This document shows, piece after piece, positions 1 to 7,778 of a DNA stretch of 33,584 bases. The notes under the pieces were generated by a model. That model saw only the letters and a program-made list of their open reading frames with translations. It ran no database searches and was not told the origin of the DNA. The number at the start of each line of letters is the position of its first letter. Position 1 is the first letter of the stretch. Source of the stretch: Nocardiopsis xinjiangensis YIM 90004 (GTDB taxonomy: Bacteria > Actinomycetota > Actinomycetes > Streptosporangiales > Streptosporangiaceae); assembly GCF_000341145.1 (NCBI RefSeq), contig NZ_ANBE01000024.1, forward strand, positions 122,297 through 155,880, read 5' to 3'. Made by a program: the position numbers and the translations under genes.

Positions 1-657
1 GCGGCGGCCTCCCCCCGGAGCCGTCGCCGTTCCGAACAGCACAGCACTGCCCGCAAGGCCCTGACGTGGGGTGCGGCCGGGCTCCTCTTCATCGGTGTGG
101 TCGCCGGCGCATGGACGGTCGGGTCGATGATGCGACCGTCCGACGAAGCCTCCCCCAGCAGTGATTCCACCAGCGAAGAGGACGTGGAAAGCGTCGACCT
201 GAGCGCCCTCGAGATCACCGACTCCTCCGGTTTCGACCCGCTCGGCGACGGCAGCGAGCACGGCCAGAACGCCCCGAAGGCCTACGACGGCAATCACGAG
301 ACCGTCTGGAACACCGAGGGCTACCAGGACCCCATGGGCGTGACCAAGGCCGGGGTCGGCCTGCTGCTGGACCTCGGCCAGAGCCAAGAGGTACACGAGC
401 TCGACCTCACCGTGCCCCAGAACAACTACGGGATCCAGGTTCGGGTCAGCGACACCCGTAGCAGCACCGAGGTGAACGACGAGACCCTGAACTCCGAGAT
501 GCCGGTCGCCTGGGAAGGCCAGGTTTCGGGCGAGGAGACGATCGAGCTCGACGAGCCCGTCTCCGGACAGTACGTCGTGGTCTGGTTCACCGAAATGCCC
601 TCCGATGGCGGTATCTACCGGGGCACCGTGCACGAGGTCGAGGTACGCGGCGTCTGA
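1..657 (+). CDS. Membrane-anchored protein with discoidin-like extracellular domain (C-terminal part; pseudokinase-type protein of the MurJ neighbourhood)
   Basis: The frame is open from the first base of the window, so the N-terminal part lies outside. What is visible is a basic juxtamembrane stretch rich in Arg and Ser, one hydrophobic segment at about bases 61-130, an acidic Ser/Asp/Glu linker, then about 140 residues resembling a galactose-binding/discoidin-like beta domain (motif AYDGNHETVWNTEGY). In actinobacteria a protein kinase-like protein with such an extracellular domain usually sits between murJ and sigM, and in mycobacteria the same parts are fused to MurJ; that family knowledge and the following sigM gene are the basis for the call. 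A role in coordinating peptidoglycan precursor export is inferred. The kinase-like part itself cannot be seen here. Confidence 0.6.
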   Translation, partial: AAASPRSRRRSEQHSTARKALTWGAAGLLFIGVVAGAWTVGSMMRPSDEASPSSDSTSEEDVESVDLSALEITDSSGFDPLGDGSEHGQNAPKAYDGNHETVWNTEGYQDPMGVTKAGVGLLLDLGQSQEVHELDLTVPQNNYGIQVRVSDTRSSTEVNDETLNSEMPVAWEGQVSGEETIELDEPVSGQYVVVWFTEMPSDGGIYRGTVHEVEVRGV

Positions 658-719
658 GGAGTGTTTTTGGAAGGCTTTCGAAAAACACGGCCTAGTTGTG
701 GGGTATGTGATCAGCACTG

Positions 720-1346
720 ATGGAGTCGGTCCACGAGCTCGCAGATCGTGAGCTTCTGACGAGGCACGCAGAAGGCGACGATCAAGCCTTCGCGGTGCTG
801 GTGCGGCGCCACCGTGAGCGCCTCTGGGCGGTCGCCGTGCGCATCATGGCCGACCCCGAGGAAGCCTCCGACGCCCTCCAGGACGCTTTCCTGTCCGCCT
901 TCCGCGCCGCTGGCCGGTTCCGGGGCGAGGCACAGGTGAGCACCTGGCTGCACCGCATCGTCGTCAACGCCTGCCACGACCGGCTACGGCGCCGCAAAGT
1001 GCGACCGGCGACCCCGACCGAGGGCGAGACCCTCGACGTCATGGCCAACGACCAGGACGTGCGCAGTGGCAGCACCCGCGACCACGCCTCCCGTACCGAG
1101 ACGCAGATCGTCGTGCGCGACGCCCTCGAGGACCTGCCCCACGACCAGCGCATCGCCCTGACCCTCGTCGACATGCTCGGCTACCGCGTGGAGGAGGCCG
1201 CCGCGATCCTCGAGGTGGCCTCCGGGACCATCAAGAGCAGATGTGCGCGAGGTCGCTCGAAACTACTGCCCTCGCTCGCGCATCTGAGGAACCCTCCGCC
1301 TCCACAAGACGTCACATCTGAGAGAGGAGGTGTCAATCCATCGTGA
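720..1346 (+). CDS. sigM: ECF RNA polymerase sigma factor SigM
   Basis: The 208-residue protein has a sigma70 region 2 at about residues 20-90 (segments DPEEASDALQDAFLSAFR and STWLHRIVVNACHDRLRRR) and a region 4 helix-turn-helix at about 135-190 (LPHDQRIALTLVDMLGY, then VASGTIKSRCARGRSKL). This is the normal length and layout of an actinobacterial SigM-type ECF factor. It recruits RNA polymerase to stress promoters and is held inactive by the anti-sigma factor encoded directly downstream. The stop overlaps the downstream GTG start in a GTGA junction, so the two are translationally coupled. The ATG at 720 is the first start after an in-frame stop at 708; no strong ribosome-binding site precedes it. 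Position between the MurJ-neighbourhood protein and trxB matches the conserved actinobacterial order. Confidence 0.9.
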   Translation: MESVHELADRELLTRHAEGDDQAFAVLVRRHRERLWAVAVRIMADPEEASDALQDAFLSAFRAAGRFRGEAQVSTWLHRIVVNACHDRLRRRKVRPATPTEGETLDVMANDQDVRSGSTRDHASRTETQIVVRDALEDLPHDQRIALTLVDMLGYRVEEAAAILEVASGTIKSRCARGRSKLLPSLAHLRNPPPPQDVTSERGGVNPS

Positions 1347-2212
1347 CGTCCCATCCCGAGGTGGAGGCACTCGCCTTCTTCGCCGAAGGGCTCCTGGAGC
1401 CCGACGAGGAACGCAACGTCGCCCGACACGTCGAATCCTGCGAGGAATGCTCGAAGGCCCTGGACGAGCTGTCGAACGTCTCCCAGCTCCTGGCCGCAGC
1501 ACCGGCCCCGGAACTTCCCCCGGACGTGGCCGACCGCCTCGAGCAGCAGATCGCGGAGGCCGTCCGCGACCGTGCGGTCCGGCAACCGGACCCCGTCGGC
1601 ACCCCCTCCGGACCCGCTGACACGCCCGCTGTCCCGGGAGCCGAAACAGCATCGGTCGCGAACCTGTCCGAACGCCGCAAGCGCCGCTTCGGCCTGCCCC
1701 GGATCATGACGGCCGCCGCTGCCGCGGTGTTCGTCGTCGGCGGCGGAGCGGCCGTGATCAACGGGACCCTGCTGCAGGACGACGAACAGGCGGGCGTGGC
1801 CGCGCCGCTCGTGGACGGTCCCGAGGCCGAGGAGGAGCAGGACCCCGACGCGGCGCAGTCCTACACACCCGAACTCGTGCGCAGCGGCACCACCTACACC
1901 GAGGACGGGTTGGCCGAGCAGGCCTCCGAGACCCTGGACCGCTCCTCCGTGGGCGATACGTCCGACGCCGCTCCGCTGCCCGCCGAGACGACCGTCCCTC
2001 CCGGCGCCGAGGCCTGTGCCTCCGGGGCCGCCGAGGAGCTCGGTCTGCGAGTGGTGCTGGTCGACGACGCGCTGTACGGCGCGGACCCCGCCTGGGTGAT
2101 GTTCGCCCCCGACGGCGGAACCGTCGAGGTGATGGTGGTCGAGGCCGACTGTGAGCAGGGCAGCGAGGTCGGTGACAGTGTGCTGGACCAGGAGACCGTC
2201 CAGGCCCCCTGA
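1343..2212 (+). CDS. Zinc-binding transmembrane anti-sigma factor (cognate of SigM)
   Basis: The 289-residue protein begins with an anti-sigma zinc-finger (ZAS/zf-HC2) domain; the H-x3-C-x2-C motif HVESCEEC puts His29, Cys33 and Cys36 in place. A basic stretch is followed by one transmembrane helix at about residues 121-140, then an acidic extracytoplasmic domain of about 140 residues with two cysteines (near EACASG and EADCEQ) that could form a disulfide. It would bind and sequester SigM at the membrane. The GTG start overlaps the sigM stop by four bases and is preceded by GAGAGGAGG at 1322-1330. Genes of this kind at this position carry several names (for example rsmA), so no symbol is given. 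Confidence 0.85.
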   Translation: MTSHPEVEALAFFAEGLLEPDEERNVARHVESCEECSKALDELSNVSQLLAAAPAPELPPDVADRLEQQIAEAVRDRAVRQPDPVGTPSGPADTPAVPGAETASVANLSERRKRRFGLPRIMTAAAAAVFVVGGGAAVINGTLLQDDEQAGVAAPLVDGPEAEEEQDPDAAQSYTPELVRSGTTYTEDGLAEQASETLDRSSVGDTSDAAPLPAETTVPPGAEACASGAAEELGLRVVLVDDALYGADPAWVMFAPDGGTVEVMVVEADCEQGSEVGDSVLDQETVQAP

Positions 2213-2419
2213 CACCTTGTGGCTCTGTCACCTGATCACTTTGTCCCCATGTCGACAAGGCGACCCCTCGACCTGTCACCACCGGCCAGGCGTGGCCCGA
2301 CACGTCCTCCGGAGGGACACCTGGGCGCCGCACAGGAGGCCACGGCGGTCACGCCTCACGGTCCGCGCAGCAGGTGGAACCCGATACCCTGCCCCCGTAC
2401 CCCGGAGGTATGGCCGAAC

Positions 2420-2447
2420 GGGAATAGCCGGACGCTTACCATCGGTT
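2420..2447 (+). promoter_or_regulatory. SigR-type promoter of trxBA
   Basis: GGGAAT at 2420-2425 is followed after 19 bases by GTT at 2445-2447. This matches the SigR/SigH-family promoter consensus (GGGAAT - 18/19 bases - GTT), which in Streptomyces drives trxBA under thiol-oxidative stress. It lies about 70 bases before the trxB start in an otherwise gene-free 300-base gap. SigR itself is not encoded in this window. Confidence 0.8.
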
Positions 2448-2513
2448 GTGCTAATCAACCTCCCCCGAGGTCACGCCGGGTGGCCGGGGCAGCAACGTGA
2501 AGGGCCAACGAGC

Positions 2514-3446
2514 GTGAGTGACGTCCGCAATGTGATCATCATCGGTTCCGGGCCCGCGGGGTATACCGCGGCCGTCTACGCGGCACGTGCCGAGTTGCGC
2601 CCGCTGGTGTTCGAGGGTTCCATCACCGCCGGCGGCGCGCTGATGAACACGACCGATGTCGAGAACTTCCCCGGGTTCCCCGACGGCATCATGGGGCCCG
2701 ACCTCATGGACAGCATGCGCAAGCAGGCCGAGCGGTTCGGCGCCGATCTCGTCCCCGAGGACGTGACCGAGGTCGACCTCACCAAGGCGGTCAAGGAGGT
2801 CGTCGCCGGCGGCGAGACCTTCTACGCGCACACCATCATCCTCTCCACGGGTTCGGGCTACCGCGAGCTGGGTGTGCCCGGTGAGAAGGAGCTCTCCGGG
2901 CGGGGCACGTCCTGGTGCGCCACCTGCGACGGCTTCTTCTTCCGCGACCAGGACATCGCCGTGGCCGGCGGAGGCGACACCGCGATGGAGGAAGCCCTCT
3001 TCCTCACGCGCTTCGCCAAGTCCGTCACGGTCATCCACCGCCGCGACGAACTGCGCGCCAGCGCCATCATGGCCGAGCGCGCCCACGCCAACGAGAAGAT
3101 CAGTTTCGTGTGGGACACCGAGGTCACCGAAGTACTCGGTGAGGAGCGTGTCAACGGTCTGAAGCTGTACAACAACAAGACCGGCGAGACCAGCACCATG
3201 GAGGTCTCCGGTCTCTTCGTGGCCATCGGCCACGACCCCCGCGTCGAGCTGTTCGACAAGCAGATCGAGCTCGACGAGGAGGGCTACGTCAAGGTGGAGT
3301 TCCCCTCCACCCGCACGACCCTGCCCGGGGTCTTCGCCTCCGGTGACGTCGTCGACCACCAGTACCGCCAGGCGGTCACGGCCGCCGGGACCGGTTGCTC
3401 GGCCGCCCTGGACGCCGAGCGCCACCTCGCCGAGATGGGCAACTGA
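2514..3446 (+). CDS. trxB: Thioredoxin-disulfide reductase
   Basis: This cytoplasmic FAD enzyme passes electrons from NADPH to thioredoxin. The 310 residues show the N-terminal FAD-binding motif GSGPAGY, the redox-active WCATC pair (Cys135 and Cys138, the same numbering as in E. coli TrxB), the NADPH-binding [11 protein letters not shown] segment and the C-terminal FAD motif ending FASGDV. The GTG at 2514 gives the start [13 protein letters not shown]; longer in-frame readings upstream would have no homology and would cross the SigR-type promoter. trxA follows after 95 bases and both genes end at the terminator at 3890-3928. Confidence 0.95.
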   Translation: MSDVRNVIIIGSGPAGYTAAVYAARAELRPLVFEGSITAGGALMNTTDVENFPGFPDGIMGPDLMDSMRKQAERFGADLVPEDVTEVDLTKAVKEVVAGGETFYAHTIILSTGSGYRELGVPGEKELSGRGTSWCATCDGFFFRDQDIAVAGGGDTAMEEALFLTRFAKSVTVIHRRDELRASAIMAERAHANEKISFVWDTEVTEVLGEERVNGLKLYNNKTGETSTMEVSGLFVAIGHDPRVELFDKQIELDEEGYVKVEFPSTRTTLPGVFASGDVVDHQYRQAVTAAGTGCSAALDAERHLAEMGN

Positions 3447-3541
3447 CACCCCGCCCGACCCTGTCGTCGCGGGGCAGCAGCCCCGAGGCCTCCGGCCGCG
3501 CCGAAGCAGCACCACTCACGTTCCGTCAACCGAGGAGAACC

Positions 3542-3865
3542 ATGTCCAACGTCAAGACCACCACCGACGCCTCCTTCAAGGAGGACGTCCTCTCCAACGA
3601 CAAGCCCGTCCTCGTCGACTTCTGGGCCGACTGGTGCGGACCGTGCAAGCAGATGGCCCCGGTCCTGGACAAGCTGGCGGACGAGTACGGCGACAAGATC
3701 GAGATCGTCAAGATCAACACCGACGAGAACCCCGAGACCCCCCGCGCCTACAACGTCATGTCGCTGCCGACCATGAACGTCTACAAGGGCGGTGAGGTCG
3801 TCAAGCAGCTCATCGGCGCCAAGCCGAAGCGTACGCTGGAGAAGGAGCTCGCCGAGTTCCTGTGA
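3542..3865 (+). CDS. trxA: Thioredoxin
   Basis: This is a 107-residue cytosolic protein disulfide reductant, the usual thioredoxin length. The active site DWCGPCK places Trp31, Cys32 and Cys35 as in E. coli, and the cis-proline motif SLPTMNV follows at about residue 74. The ATG at 3542 is preceded by GAGGAGA at 3531-3537. Upstream in-frame extension runs through the intergenic gap and is not protein-like. It is the partner of the reductase encoded just before it. Confidence 0.95.
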   Translation: MSNVKTTTDASFKEDVLSNDKPVLVDFWADWCGPCKQMAPVLDKLADEYGDKIEIVKINTDENPETPRAYNVMSLPTMNVYKGGEVVKQLIGAKPKRTLEKELAEFL

Positions 3866-3889
3866 CCGAACCGGTCCACGGGCATACGA

Positions 3890-3928
3890 GGGTCCCGGAG
3901 TGCTTCCCCGCGCTCCGGGACCCTTTTT
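3890..3928 (+). terminator. Intrinsic terminator after trxA
   Basis: A perfect 11-bp stem (GGGTCCCGGAG at 3890-3900 with CTCCGGGACCC at 3913-3923) with a 12-base loop is followed by TTTTT. It closes the trxBA unit; parB converges from the other side about 40 bases further on. Confidence 0.9.
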
Positions 3929-3937
3929 CGTGCCGGG

Positions 3938-3953
3938 TGTTTCACGTGAAACA
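3938..3953. other. parS: parS site (perfect), convergent trxA-parB interval
   Basis: TGTTTCACGTGAAACA matches the universal ParB-binding consensus exactly and sits within a 22-bp perfect palindrome (3935-3956) between the trxA terminator and the parB stop codon. Confidence 0.95.
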
Positions 3954-3967
3954 CCCCGAGGCGGCGG

Positions 3968-4957
3968 TCAGGACACGCGGCCGTCCATCTGCTCGATGAT
4001 GCGTTCGAGATCCTCCATCGTCGCGAACTCGACGACGAGCTTCCCCTTCTTCTTGCCGAAGTCGACCTTCACCGTCGTGTCGAAACGGTCGGAGAGGCGG
4101 GTCGCCCACTCCTCCGCCTCCGGCGGCGGGGTCGGACGGCCGGTACTGCGGCGCCCCTGGTCCCGGTCGTCGATCTCGTGCCCGTTCTTCTGGAGAGTGA
4201 TGGTCTCCTCCAGGGAACGCACCGACATGCCCTCGTTGTTGACCCGCTCGGCCAAGCGGTCCTGCAGGTCCGGGTCCTCCACCGCGAGCAGTGCCCGCGC
4301 GTGGCCGGCGCTCAGGACGCGGGCGCTCACCCGCGTCTGCACCTTCGGCGGCAAATTCAACAGCCTGAGGGTGTTGGTGATGTGCGACCGCGACCGGCCC
4401 AACCGCTGGGCGAGCTCGCCGTGGGTGGCGCCGAAGTCGTCCAGGAGCTGCTGATAGGCGGCGGCCTCCTCCAACGGATCCAGCTCCTGGCGCTGGAGGT
4501 TCTCCAGGAGCGCGTCCCTGAGCAGCTCGTCGTCGCCCGTGCTCCGGACGATCGCGGGGATGCGTTCGAGCCCGGCCTCCTTGCTGGCCCGCCACCGGCG
4601 CTCCCCCATGATGAGCTCGTAGCGCACCGGGCCTCCGTCGGCGGCGAGCTTGCGCACCACCACCGGCTGGAGGAGCCCGACCTCGACGATCGAGTCACGC
4701 AGCTCTTCCAGAGCCTCGTCGTCGAAGTTGATCCTCGGCTGCCGCGGGTTCGGGGTGATCGCCCCGACCTCGACCTCCTCCAGATACGTGCCGTCGGACA
4801 GCCCCGCCGGGGCCTCCCGGGTCACGTCGACCACCTCGGGGGTCTCCGCCACGGGCACCGGCTCGGGGGAGCTGTCCTCCGACGGCGCGGGGGCCGCCGG
4901 CCCCTGCGGGATGAGCGCCCCCAGTCCCTTGCCCAGTCCGCGCCGCTGCTGACTCAC
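3968..4957 (-). CDS. parB: Chromosome partitioning protein ParB
   Basis: ParB binds parS, spreads as a CTP-dependent clamp, and organises the origin. The 329-residue protein has the N-terminal RGLGKGLGALIP tag, the ParB/Srx CTP-binding fold with IMGERRWRAS at about residues 115-125, the adjacent NLQRQELDPLEEAAAYQ region, a helix-turn-helix (GELAQRLGRSRSHITNTLRL), and a C-terminal dimerisation domain ending in an amphipathic stretch. The GTG at 4957 lies 8 bases after GGAGGG; a TTG six bases upstream (4963) is an alternative but is too close to that ribosome-binding site. parA lies upstream with an 82-base gap. Confidence 0.95.
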   Translation of the reverse strand: MSQQRRGLGKGLGALIPQGPAAPAPSEDSSPEPVPVAETPEVVDVTREAPAGLSDGTYLEEVEVGAITPNPRQPRINFDDEALEELRDSIVEVGLLQPVVVRKLAADGGPVRYELIMGERRWRASKEAGLERIPAIVRSTGDDELLRDALLENLQRQELDPLEEAAAYQQLLDDFGATHGELAQRLGRSRSHITNTLRLLNLPPKVQTRVSARVLSAGHARALLAVEDPDLQDRLAERVNNEGMSVRSLEETITLQKNGHEIDDRDQGRRSTGRPTPPPEAEEWATRLSDRFDTTVKVDFGKKKGKLVVEFATMEDLERIIEQMDGRVS

Positions 4958-5039
4958 CGGCAACTCCCTCCAGATTCTTTCCTGCGTGCGTCATGCGCCC
5001 CCGGGGACTGCCCGGGGACACGGAGAACGAACCGTCCCG

Positions 5040-6032
5040 TCAGCGGCCGACGGTCGGCGCGCGGTGGGCGATCTCCCGCGCGGAGGCCTCGTAGGCCGAT
5101 GCACCCGTCGAGGACGGGTCGTAGGTCATCACGGACTTCCCGTAGCTCGGGGCCTCCGATACCCGCACGCTGCGTGGCACCACCGTGTTCAGGACGACCT
5201 CACCGAAGTGGGACCGAACCTCGTCGGCGACCTGCTGTGACAGTCGTGTACGCCCGTCGTACATCGTCAGCAGGATCGTACTGATGGCCAGTCCCGGGTT
5301 CAGGTGGGACTGCACCAGTTCCACGTTCCGCAAGAGCTGGCCCAGGCCTTCCAGCGCGTAGTACTCGCACTGGATCGGGATCATGACCTCGTCGCAGGCC
5401 ACCATCGCGTTGACGGTCAGCAGCCCGAGCGAGGGCGGGCAGTCCACGAGGATGTAATCGAGTTCGGAGGTGTCGTAGGCAGCGAAGGCACGCTTGAGGC
5501 GGGCCTCGCGCGCCACCAAGGAGACGAGCTCGATCTCGGCGCCCGCCAGATCGATCGTGGCCGGCGCACACCACAGGTTGGGGTTGTCGGGAACCGGCTG
5601 CGCGAGTTTGCTCATCTCCTCGTCCTCCACCAGGCAGTGGTAGATGGACCGGGTCTGGCTGTCGCGCTCGACGCCGAGCGCCGTGGATGCGTTGCCCTGA
5701 GGGTCGAGGTCGACCACGAGCACACGCTGGCCGTGCATGGCCAGGGCGGCCGCGATGTTGACCGTCGTCGTGGTCTTGCCGACGCCGCCCTTCTGGTTGG
5801 CGACGCTGATCACACGGCAGCGCTCCGGACGCGGCCACACGTCCCCACGTCCTCGTGTGGACGTGTATGCGTGGGCGGAGCGAGCCAAGGGTGTTTCCGG
5901 GGCCGCCGGTGAGGGCTGAGATGTTTCCTGTGAAACACCGGCGCCGTCGAGCAGGTCACCGTAGGCGCCCGCCGGTGTTTCACGTGAAACACCGGCGTGG
6001 TCGGCTGGGTACTGGGGCACGAATGAGTTCAC
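5040..6032 (-). CDS. parA: Chromosome partitioning ATPase ParA (N-terminally extended)
   Basis: This ParA/Soj/MinD-type ATPase has the deviant Walker A KGGVGKTTTT, the VDLDPQGNAST motif and Walker B YILVDCPPSLGLL. Its nucleoid-bound ATP form drives ParB-parS movement. The GTG at 6032 overlaps the rsmG stop in a GTGA junction, which supports this start. It gives about 74 residues before the ATPase core, longer than in model ParA proteins. Two parS-type sequences (5976-5991 and 5922-5937) lie inside this extension and encode the peptides VSRET and VSQET. The segment is therefore both centromere DNA and coding sequence; an internal start nearer the core cannot be excluded. Confidence 0.9.
   Translation of the reverse strand: MNSFVPQYPADHAGVSRETPAGAYGDLLDGAGVSQETSQPSPAAPETPLARSAHAYTSTRGRGDVWPRPERCRVISVANQKGGVGKTTTTVNIAAALAMHGQRVLVVDLDPQGNASTALGVERDSQTRSIYHCLVEDEEMSKLAQPVPDNPNLWCAPATIDLAGAEIELVSLVAREARLKRAFAAYDTSELDYILVDCPPSLGLLTVNAMVACDEVMIPIQCEYYALEGLGQLLRNVELVQSHLNPGLAISTILLTMYDGRTRLSQQVADEVRSHFGEVVLNTVVPRSVRVSEAPSYGKSVMTYDPSSTGASAYEASAREIAHRAPTVGR
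5922..5937. other. parS: Degenerate parS-like site inside parA
   Basis: TGTTTCCTGTGAAACA differs from the parS consensus at two central positions. It lies in the N-terminal extension of parA, 38 bases from a perfect site. The changed centre may weaken ParB binding. Confidence 0.55.
5976..5991. other. parS: parS site (perfect) inside parA
   Basis: An exact TGTTTCACGTGAAACA lies within a 26-bp perfect palindrome (5971-5996) near the 5' end of the parA coding sequence; read as parA codons it gives VSRET. Confidence 0.95.
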
Positions 6033-6748
6033 CTCTTCCGTCCGCGCTTCTTCTTGCCGCCTCGCGGCTTCTGGGATCCTCGGGGCGGGCCACCGTCTGA
6101 TGTCACCGTGACGCGAACGACCGTGGTAGCGGGATCGACCTTACCCCGGCCGACCCGGATCACATCGCTGACACTTGGCCGCAATTTTGAAACGTCTTTC
6201 TCCACCGCTGCCAGTTCGGCCTCGGCCTGCTCTCCCTTGAGCGCCAGGAGACTCCCGTTCTTACGCAGGAGAGGCAGCGACCACCCCGCCAGCCGGCCCA
6301 ACGGAGCGACAGCCCGCGCCGTCACGAAGTCGGCGGACAGCTCTGCGCGCACCTCCTCGGCGCGGCCGCGGTACACCTGGACGTTCGGGAGTTCCAGGAG
6401 CTCGACCGCCTCCTCCAGGAAGACGGTCCGGCGCAGGAGCGGCTCCAGGAGGGTCACCTCGAGGTCGGGCCGCAGCAGACCCAACACGATCCCGGGAAGC
6501 CCGGCGCCCGATCCCACATCGATCACTTGGGCCCCCTCGGGGAGGATCTCCTCCACGACGGCGCAGTTGATGATGTGGCGGCCCCACAGACGCGGGACCT
6601 CACGAGGGCCGATCAGCCCTCGGCGGACCCCGTCGTCCGCGAGCAGGTCCGCGTAACGGCGGACCCTGGGCAGGGATTCACCGAAGACCACCTCCGCTTC
6701 CGGCGGAGGGGGCTCGGCTGCGGGCGGGACGTCAGGACCCGAAGTCAT
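6029..6748 (-). CDS. rsmG: 16S rRNA (guanine-N7) methyltransferase RsmG (GidB)
   Basis: The 239-residue SAM-dependent methyltransferase modifies G527 (E. coli numbering) of 16S rRNA; loss of RsmG gives low-level streptomycin resistance in many bacteria. The family motif LWGRHIINCAVVEE is at about residues 54-67, the SAM-binding VIDVGSGAGLPGIVL at about 74-88, and VTARAVAPLGRL follows. The C-terminus is a lysine/arginine-rich tail (PRGGKKKRGRKR). The stop overlaps the parA start (GTGA), so rsmG, parA and parB form one unit. The ATG at 6748 is preceded by an AGGTGG-like ribosome-binding site. Confidence 0.95.
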   Translation of the reverse strand: MTSGPDVPPAAEPPPPEAEVVFGESLPRVRRYADLLADDGVRRGLIGPREVPRLWGRHIINCAVVEEILPEGAQVIDVGSGAGLPGIVLGLLRPDLEVTLLEPLLRRTVFLEEAVELLELPNVQVYRGRAEEVRAELSADFVTARAVAPLGRLAGWSLPLLRKNGSLLALKGEQAEAELAAVEKDVSKLRPSVSDVIRVGRGKVDPATTVVRVTVTSDGGPPRGSQKPRGGKKKRGRKR

Positions 6749-6950
6749 CGGACACCACCTGTCGGTACTCGTCCATCGTCACTTCCATGCTTACTCGGCC
6801 ACCCGCGGGCGCGGACGTTCCGGGGATGGCCGGACGGGTTTCGTGCGGCGGAGGAATCCAGTCCAGGTCTCCCGATCCACCGGGACGGGCCCCCGTAGAT
6901 CCTATGCGGCGCACCGCCCTTTCCTCACCGCCGGCCCGGGGGCTCGGGAT

Positions 6951-6988
6951 CCGGGTGCTGGTGTTTCACGTGAAACACCAGCACCCGG
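6951..6988. repeat. parS: 38-bp perfect palindrome centred on a perfect parS (6962-6977)
   Basis: The 16-bp parS consensus at 6962-6977 is flanked by perfectly complementary 11-base arms (CCGGGTGCTGG and CCAGCACCCGG). The arms extend the symmetry far beyond the ParB footprint. As RNA this would be a very stable hairpin on either strand. Confidence 0.9.
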
Positions 6989-6996
6989 AGACGGGC

Positions 6997-7012
6997 TGTT
7001 TCACGTGAAACA
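6997..7012. other. parS: parS site (perfect)
   Basis: An exact TGTTTCACGTGAAACA lies 35 bases (start to start) from the previous site, with no extended symmetry beyond the core. Confidence 0.95.
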
Positions 7013-7038
7013 GGAAGCGCTCCACCTCTGGAGCCGAC

Positions 7039-7070
7039 GGCTCATCGGCATGTCGACATACCGATGAGCC
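7039..7070. repeat. Inverted repeat around the ATGTCGACAT core (copy 1)
   Basis: Arms GGCTCATCGG (7039-7048) and CCGATGAGCC (7061-7070) flank the palindrome ATGTCGACAT (7050-7059), with a single unpaired position on each side. It lies between two parS sites. The function is unknown; it looks like a symmetric protein-binding site. Confidence 0.7.
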
Positions 7071-7146
7071 CACGAAGACACTTTCCCCTCTCCGGTCGCC
7101 GCGCCGGCGCCCGACCTTCGCGCGCCCGAAACGGAGCCCCGGCGGC

Positions 7147-7164
7147 AGCCATGTCGACATGGCT
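7147..7164. repeat. 18-bp perfect palindrome around the ATGTCGACAT core (copy 2)
   Basis: AGCCATGTCGACATGGCT is perfectly symmetric and repeats the 10-base core found 101 bases upstream, with different arms. A parS-like site follows 13 bases later. Confidence 0.7.
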
Positions 7165-7176
7165 ACGAGTCGGCCC

Positions 7177-7192
7177 GGTTTCACGTGAAACA
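7177..7192. other. parS: parS-like site (one mismatch)
   Basis: GGTTTCACGTGAAACA differs from consensus only at the outermost base. Confidence 0.85.
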
Positions 7193-7427
7193 CGCTCCGG
7201 CTCTGCATCTCTGAGCTCGCCCGAACCGAACGTTCGCTTCCCTTCATCGCTCGGCACAGCACGCTCTCCGGCGGAGAAGGCGAGCAGACGCAGAGGCACC
7301 CCCGCCACCCAGGCTCCGCGGGCGACAATCCCTCTCGGACACCACTCCCCCACCTCGAAAGCACACGGGACGAAGGCGTGAGGACCCACCGCCCGGATAC
7401 CGGATTCTGCACGCCCGCTCCTGAGGA

Positions 7428-7443
7428 TGATTCACGTGAAACA
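7428..7443. other. parS: parS-like site (one mismatch)
   Basis: TGATTCACGTGAAACA differs from consensus at position 3 only; the central CACGTG half-sites are intact. Confidence 0.8.
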
Positions 7444-7679
7444 CACCCGCGTTCTCCCGTGTCCGTCAGAGCCTTGGGGGTTGGCCCGTCCGGTGCACCG
7501 GAGCGCCGATACGCCAGAGACGGGAGTGGAGTGGTTCCGGGTGTCCGGAGCGATGGTCCACCGGGATCGGGAAGTTCGCCCGACCGGGTCTGCGCGGGTA
7601 CTGCTTCAGTGTTGTCCCGCGCTTTCGGCCTCCGCGGAGAGTGACCGGCCCCGTCCGACAGGCCGTCTCCGAGCGCCGA

Positions 7680-7695
7680 TGTTTCACGTGAAACA
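7680..7695. other. parS: parS site (perfect)
   Basis: Exact TGTTTCACGTGAAACA near the jag end of the cluster. Confidence 0.95.
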
Positions 7696-7716
7696 GCCGC
7701 CGAAACAGTCTGCCGG

Positions 7717-7732
7717 TGTTTCATGTGAAACA
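7717..7732. other. parS: parS-like site (one mismatch)
   Basis: TGTTTCATGTGAAACA carries a single change in the central dinucleotide and lies 37 bases from the perfect site at 7680. Confidence 0.8.
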
Positions 7733-7747
7733 GCCCCCGGACACGAC

Positions 7748-7778
7748 AAAGGGCGCCGGTGCTTCCGCACCGACGCCC
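7748..7778 (-). terminator. Terminator after jag
   Basis: On the minus strand a 13-bp stem with one G-U pair (AGGGCGTCGGTGC with GCACCGGCGCCCT) and a 4-base loop is followed by TTT. It ends the rpmH-rnpA-yidD-yidC-jag unit before the parS cluster. Confidence 0.8.

Noticed and set aside
661..688. GTGTTTTT...AAAAACAC inverted repeat before sigM as a terminator
   Set aside because: The 8-bp stem is almost all A-T with a 12-base loop and no GC-rich part; it may be a weak regulatory element but not a credible terminator.
669..698. GGAAG...GTTG before sigM as an ECF autoregulatory promoter
   Set aside because: The spacer is 21 bases, too long for SigR/SigM-type promoters.
1181..2215. Long minus-strand open frame opposite the anti-sigma gene (and similar frames opposite dnaA, gyrB, gyrA and recF)
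   Set aside because: These are shadows created by high-GC codon bias; composition is low-complexity and the opposite strand carries a recognised protein.
5800..7740. CRISPR-like array from regularly recurring parS
   Set aside because: Repeats are palindromic parS sites with irregular spacing and no cas genes.
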